A stretch of DNA of 64,000 nucleotides, from positions 19,650-83,649 of the forward strand of contig DALYJJ010000004.1 of the NCBI GenBank assembly GCA_031969915.1, read 5' to 3'. Positions 60,394 through 64,000 of the stretch are shown here, in pieces (position 1 is the first letter of the stretch; the number at the start of each line of letters is the position of its first letter). Both the position numbers and the translations under genes were made by a program. Below the pieces are notes generated by a model. It was not told where the DNA came from. It was given only the letters and a program-made list of their open reading frames with translations, and ran no database searches. This stretch comes from DALYJJ01 sp031969915 (lineage in GTDB: Bacteria; Acidobacteriota; Terriglobia; Bryobacterales; Bryobacteraceae).

Positions 60394-61251
60394 ATGTTAC
60401 GAAAACTGGCCGGGGCCGCACGAGAGGGTGTTGGGGCAGGGCTCTTGCGAACAGTGGTGGCGCTCGCGCTGCTGGTCTCGGCGGGCGCGCGCGCCGAACC
60501 GGTTTCGGACGACGTGCTGCGGGACCGCTTGCGGCAGGCGCATCCGAACGCGGCCAGGCGGTATGAGCGGCTGAAGGCTTTGTTCGCACAGGCCGGGTGT
60601 GTCGAGCCGCGGCTGCGGGAGCAACCCGTGAAGCGCTCGAAGCAACCGAACCTGATCTGCGGGCCGGCGGGCGGGAGTTCCGGCAAACGGCGGATCATCG
60701 TGGGGGCGCATTTCGACTCGCAAGGCGGGGCCGGCGTGATCGACAACTGGACGGGGGCGGTGCTGCTGCCGAGCCTGCTTGAGTTCCTCGGCTCCGGGGC
60801 GGAGCGGCGGCATGAGTTTGAGTTTGTCGGGTTTGCGGCGGAGGAGAAGGGGTTGCTGGGATCGCGGACGTATGTGGAAGCGCTGACGGCGGAGGAGCGG
60901 GCGCGCATCGCGGCAGTAATTGTCGTGGATTCCGTGGGACTCGCACCCGTGAAGGTGTGGCCCAACCGGTCGACGCCATTCCTGGTGAACGCAGCGGCGC
61001 AGGTAGCCGCCGGGATGGCCATCGGCTTGGAAGGAGTGAACGTGGAGAAGGTCGGAACCACGGATTCGCAGGTGTTTTACGAGGCTGGGATTCCGGTCCT
61101 TACTGTGCATTCAGTGGATCAACGGACGATCCTGGTGATCAACCACGAGAGCGACACCTTGGCGGCGGTGTCGTGGAAGGACTTTTTCGATACCTACCGG
61201 ATGCTCGGGGCGTTGTTGGAGTATCTCGATCGGGGGCTGCCGGCGCAATGA
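60394..61251 (+). CDS. M28-family zinc aminopeptidase, exported
   Basis: 285 aa. Signal region LLRTVVALALLVSAGARA. The co-catalytic zinc residues are readable: His/Asp in VGAHFDSQ, Asp in VIDNWTGAV, Glu-Glu in FAAEEKGLLGS, Asp in VVDSVG and His near the end (INHESDT). It would trim N-terminal residues of peptides in the periplasm. The ATG at 60394 leaves no room for a promoter or RBS from the divergent gene, so translation may start at a TTG near 60445, which follows GCAGGGC. The next gene starts at its stop (ATGA). Confidence 0.85.
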   Translation: MLRKLAGAAREGVGAGLLRTVVALALLVSAGARAEPVSDDVLRDRLRQAHPNAARRYERLKALFAQAGCVEPRLREQPVKRSKQPNLICGPAGGSSGKRRIIVGAHFDSQGGAGVIDNWTGAVLLPSLLEFLGSGAERRHEFEFVGFAAEEKGLLGSRTYVEALTAEERARIAAVIVVDSVGLAPVKVWPNRSTPFLVNAAAQVAAGMAIGLEGVNVEKVGTTDSQVFYEAGIPVLTVHSVDQRTILVINHESDTLAAVSWKDFFDTYRMLGALLEYLDRGLPAQ

Positions 61252-62756
61252 CGGGCTATCGGCGCGCTGCGATTGGCGGAGCCTGGCTGCTGGCGGCGAT
61301 GGTGCTCGTCTTCGCCGCGTGGCACCGCATTCCATGGCCGGACGAAGGCCACTTCGTTCAGCCACCTTACTATTTGCTGAGCGAGGGTAAGTTCGCGACG
61401 AAAACCGTGGACGCGACGGCCAGCGGCCTGTTGCGGGCCGATCAGCGGACTTACTGGACCATGCCGTTGCACTCGTTCCTGATGAGCGGCTGGTTCCTGG
61501 TGTTCGGGGTTTCTCTCTTTGGCGCCCGCATGATGACGGTGCTGCTGCTGCCGGTGCTCGGCTGGCAGACCTACCGGATCGCCCGGCTGGTGACTCGGGA
61601 TGAGGCGACGGCGGCGTGGGCGGCGGTACTGATGCCGCTGGAGTACGTGGTGCTTTACACGAGCAGTTGGGCGCGGCCGGATGTGCTCTGCGCAGTGCTC
61701 GGCCTTGGGGGCATTTGCTGGTATCTGGGGCGGCGCGAAGCATCGCTCAGGCAAGCGCTCTGGGGAGCGAGCCTGCTGGTGACGCTGAGCGGGCTGGCCC
61801 ACCCGAACGCCATCCTGCACGGTGCGGGATTGGCGTTCCTGGTTCTCTACTACGACCGGAGGCGGCTGACGGCGGGCCTTCTGATCGGGATGGCGGCGGC
61901 AGCGCTGTTGGCCGTTGTCCCCTACGCGGCGTATGTGTCGCTGGACTGGGAGGCCTTCACGCAGCAGATGCGGCGGAACGCCGAGGGCAACGACCGAATG
62001 GCGGCCGGGTGGAATCCGGTTTCGCTGGTCTGGCGGGAACTGGTGGAGCGCTACGGGCTCGCCTACGGACAGTTATCGCCGGGGCTGCTGCCGCGCTTGA
62101 AAGGCGTCGCGCTGATCTCGTACCTGGGCGCAGTTGTGGCGTTTCTGGCGAGCGGGGCGCTGCGGCGCGCGACCAGCACGGGACCGATCGTTGCGCTGTG
62201 GGCCATTTACTTCGCCGTGCAGTGCGTCTTTAATCAGAAGCTCTCCGTGTACCTGATCCACATCCTGCCGCTGACCCTGATTCTGGTTTCGAGCGGAGCG
62301 GTGTACGTTTGGCGGCGGAACCGGCTGGCAGGTGTTTCGATCGCCGCCTGGCTTGCGCTCTCAGCGGTGGTTCAGACCGGGGGCTTTGCGTATGTCGCGA
62401 TGAACCGCAGCGCGGTGGCAGGGCAGAGAGAAGCGGCGGACTTCCTGAAGCGCAACGCAGGGCCGGCGCAGCGGATCAACGGATCGGTTACCTTGGTGTT
62501 CCCGCTGCGGTTCGACGCGCGGCTGAAGGACGACCGGTCGCTCGGGCTGAACAGCGGAATAGCGCCGGAGGTGATCGTGGTCGAGGAATCCTATCGGGAG
62601 AGCTTCGAAGGCTACAAGACCCGGCGTCCTGAGTTACTGGCGCGGATACTGCGGCGCTTGGAAGAGTACCGGCTGAGCTACGACCGAGGCGGTTACCAGA
62701 TCTACTTCCGGCCGGATTTCAAGCCTGGCAGCGCGCTTCAGCGGCCCCAGGAGTAA
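61248..62756 (+). CDS. GT-C type glycosyltransferase (ArnT/PMT-like)
   Basis: 502 aa from the ATG at 61248, overlapping the M28 stop by 4 nt. The first extracytoplasmic loop has the Asp-Glu pair of GT39/GT83 enzymes (HRIPWPDEGHF). About ten membrane helices follow (MMTVLLLPVLGWQTYRIARL, GLLIGMAAAALLAVVPYAAY, and LKGVALISYLGAVVAFLASG), then a soluble C-terminal domain at about 395-500. It moves sugars from polyprenyl carriers to lipid or protein at the periplasmic face; donor and acceptor are unknown. Its end overlaps the convergent kinase gene by 19 nt. Confidence 0.85.
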   Translation: MTGYRRAAIGGAWLLAAMVLVFAAWHRIPWPDEGHFVQPPYYLLSEGKFATKTVDATASGLLRADQRTYWTMPLHSFLMSGWFLVFGVSLFGARMMTVLLLPVLGWQTYRIARLVTRDEATAAWAAVLMPLEYVVLYTSSWARPDVLCAVLGLGGICWYLGRREASLRQALWGASLLVTLSGLAHPNAILHGAGLAFLVLYYDRRRLTAGLLIGMAAAALLAVVPYAAYVSLDWEAFTQQMRRNAEGNDRMAAGWNPVSLVWRELVERYGLAYGQLSPGLLPRLKGVALISYLGAVVAFLASGALRRATSTGPIVALWAIYFAVQCVFNQKLSVYLIHILPLTLILVSSGAVYVWRRNRLAGVSIAAWLALSAVVQTGGFAYVAMNRSAVAGQREAADFLKRNAGPAQRINGSVTLVFPLRFDARLKDDRSLGLNSGIAPEVIVVEESYRESFEGYKTRRPELLARILRRLEEYRLSYDRGGYQIYFRPDFKPGSALQRPQE

Positions 62757-64000
62757 TCGTAGTTCTTGAGCGAACCGTCCTTGATCTCCACCTCGTCTTC
62801 CTGATCGGGCAAGCCCTCTTTGCTGAGCACCATTTTGTAGCGGCCCGCGGGCAGAGTGAGGACGACAGGGGAGAGTTTGTCCTGGCGCTTGCCGTTGAGC
62901 GTGATGGTGGCACCGGGGGGCGTGGTGCGGATCACGAGGGTGCCTTGCAGGGCATCGAGGCTGACGTTGACCGAGAGGTCGCGAGGGACCTCGAAGATCT
63001 TCAGCGTCGGGCGATGGCCGTCCAGCTTGGCGGCGAGGGCGTGGCGGCCAGGCATCAGGTTCAGCGAGCAGGGCGAGGTGCACGACAGCTCAGGGTTGCT
63101 GTCGACGGTGACGGTGGCGCCGGCGGGCGCTGTGGAGAGGGCGACCGCCTTCTCTTGCGGCGCGGCGGGCTTGGGCGGGGTGGCGGGAATGGGCTTCGCG
63201 ATGGGCGGAACAGAGGCGGCAGGCTTGGCCGCTGCGGCGGGAGCGGGCGCCGGGGCAGCCGCGGCGGGTTTAGATTCGGCTGGCGTGGGCACGTTCGTCT
63301 GGGGTTGGGACGTGGCGGCGCTCGGCGGTGACGGCGGAGGCAACTCGGGCGCGCGATCCGGTTGACGCAACTTCGGAACGATGATGAGCGCGGCGAGGAT
63401 GACCGCGCCGGCGGCTGCCCCCATCAGGAAGCCCAGACGCATGGACTTGCGGGACGCACCGGATGATGGCGCCGCCTCTGGCGGGGTGGGGGGCTGGGTA
63501 GCCGAGTAGGTCTGTAGCTCGGGCTTGGGCCCGGTGGAACGGGCGATGGTGGGCATGGACTGGCTGGTGCCCGGGGGCAGCACCTTCCAGCCTTTCGCCG
63601 ACTTGAGCGCGCCGGTGAGCGCTTCAGCGAATTCGGCGCAGGTGGGGTAGCGCTTGTCGGGTTCCTTGTTCAGGCCGCGGCGCAGCACGGCTTCGACGGC
63701 ATTGTTGAGGGAGGGATTGATCCGCTGGGGAGCGACCGGTTCTTCGCGGACGATGCGGTAGACCAAGGCGGGCATCGAGTCGCCGACGAAGGGCTTTTCG
63801 CCGGTGAGGATTTCGTAGACGATCACAGCGAGGGCCCATTGGTCAGCGCGGCCATCGACGGGGTGCCCTTGAATCTGCTCGGGCGACATGTAGCTGGGAG
63901 TGCCCATCACGGCGCCGGTCTGGGTCATCTTCTGGGAGACGATGCGGGCCACGCCGAAGTCGGCGATCTTGGCCGAGCCGTCTTCGTGGATCATGATGTT
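62738..64000 (-). CDS. Membrane Ser/Thr protein kinase with PEGA domains, 5'-truncated by window edge
   Basis: About 420 residues of the C-terminal part are inside the window; the frame is open to base 64000, where NIMIHEDGSAKIADFGVAR is the end of the catalytic loop and the DFG motif. Then come GTPSYMSPEQIQGHPVDG (activation loop), DQWALAVIVYEILTG and RYPTCAEFAEAL. After a Pro linker there is one membrane helix (LGFLMGAAAGAVILAALIIV), a long Pro/Ala-rich spacer and two PEGA-type beta domains (PAGATVTVDSNPELSCTSPC, PPGATITLNGKRQDKL). A Hanks-type receptor kinase sensing the envelope. Confidence 0.93.
   Translation of the reverse strand, partial: NIMIHEDGSAKIADFGVARIVSQKMTQTGAVMGTPSYMSPEQIQGHPVDGRADQWALAVIVYEILTGEKPFVGDSMPALVYRIVREEPVAPQRINPSLNNAVEAVLRRGLNKEPDKRYPTCAEFAEALTGALKSAKGWKVLPPGTSQSMPTIARSTGPKPELQTYSATQPPTPPEAAPSSGASRKSMRLGFLMGAAAGAVILAALIIVPKLRQPDRAPELPPPSPPSAATSQPQTNVPTPAESKPAAAAPAPAPAAAAKPAASVPPIAKPIPATPPKPAAPQEKAVALSTAPAGATVTVDSNPELSCTSPCSLNLMPGRHALAAKLDGHRPTLKIFEVPRDLSVNVSLDALQGTLVIRTTPPGATITLNGKRQDKLSPVVLTLPAGRYKMVLSKEGLPDQEDEVEIKDGSLKNYDYSWGR

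Noticed and set aside
58374..60566. 730-codon open frame on the plus strand across the glycoside hydrolase
   Set aside because: Antisense to a gene with clear catalytic motifs, and it runs into the M28 gene start.
1..64000. CRISPR arrays, insertion sequences or integrases
   Set aside because: No regularly spaced repeats, transposase or integrase motifs were seen. The only short tandem repeat is the 12-bp pair at 25727-25750.

Overview
The window (about 64 kb, GC-rich) looks like chromosomal DNA of an acidobacterium of the Solibacter/Bryobacter type. The evidence is a large NHL-repeat protein ending in what looks like the Solibacter C-terminal domain, a very large carboxypeptidase-regulatory-domain TonB-dependent receptor, an 'orphan' MacB/FtsX-type permease of the acidobacterial duplicated kind, a PEP-CTERM protein, and many exported hydrolases. 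Genes are dense on both strands, several pairs overlap by 1-4 nt, and GTG starts are common. A 10-N scaffold gap lies inside a LacI-family gene at 42628-42637. Both ends of the window cut genes: serS at the left and a PEGA-domain Ser/Thr kinase at the right.

Layout. 1-3.7 kb: serS, a structured leader with an intrinsic terminator touching the next ribosome binding site, a tail-fibre-like exported protein and a lone Flp pilin. 3.7-10.1 kb: sugar-binding lipoprotein, Tat-type aldo/keto reductase, ADOP permease and two unknowns. 10.1-16.0 kb: a leftward, tightly coupled three-gene operon (small adaptor-like protein, 1176-aa protein with a C-terminal metzincin site, 485-aa beta-rich protein) that looks like a secreted effector cassette. 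16.1-24.4 kb: active/inactive M16 peptidase pair, mutM, a homocysteine methyltransferase/MTHFR fusion, a PDZ membrane protein, a sugar isomerase/epimerase-like protein and a Sua5/TsaC-type enzyme. 24.5-29.5 kb: PEP-CTERM HAF-repeat protein, TPR lipoprotein, a shrunken TonB-receptor remnant and an esterase. 29.6-35.8 kb: 6S RNA, ymdB, a hybrid histidine kinase, ribBA and an exported unknown. 36-51 kb: NHL protein, glutaminase-like protein, efp, the LacI regulator, the TonB receptor, a PQQ dehydrogenase with two haem c sites, and a sulfatase, together a polymer/organic-matter scavenging set. 51-55.7 kb: two NTF2-like proteins, then a cytoplasmic subtilisin / 82-aa prodomain-like protein / AAA+ ATPase cassette. 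55.7-57.6 kb: the leftward rpmG-tRNA-Trp-secE-nusG-rplK transcription unit, cut short after rplK. 57.7-64 kb: glycoside hydrolase, M28 peptidase, GT-C glycosyltransferase and kinase.

The best candidate for an undescribed system is 52073-55662. A full-triad subtilisin with no signal peptide is followed 4 nt later by an 82-aa protein that copies the protease's own N-terminal start motif (I-A/T-L-D-E-L-x-P) and prodomain pattern, and then by an overlapping AAA+ ATPase. This resembles the protease/ATPase pairing of IetAS-type conflict systems, but adds a free prodomain-like component. The second candidate is the metzincin operon at 10663-16034. Functions for both are inferred from sequence alone.
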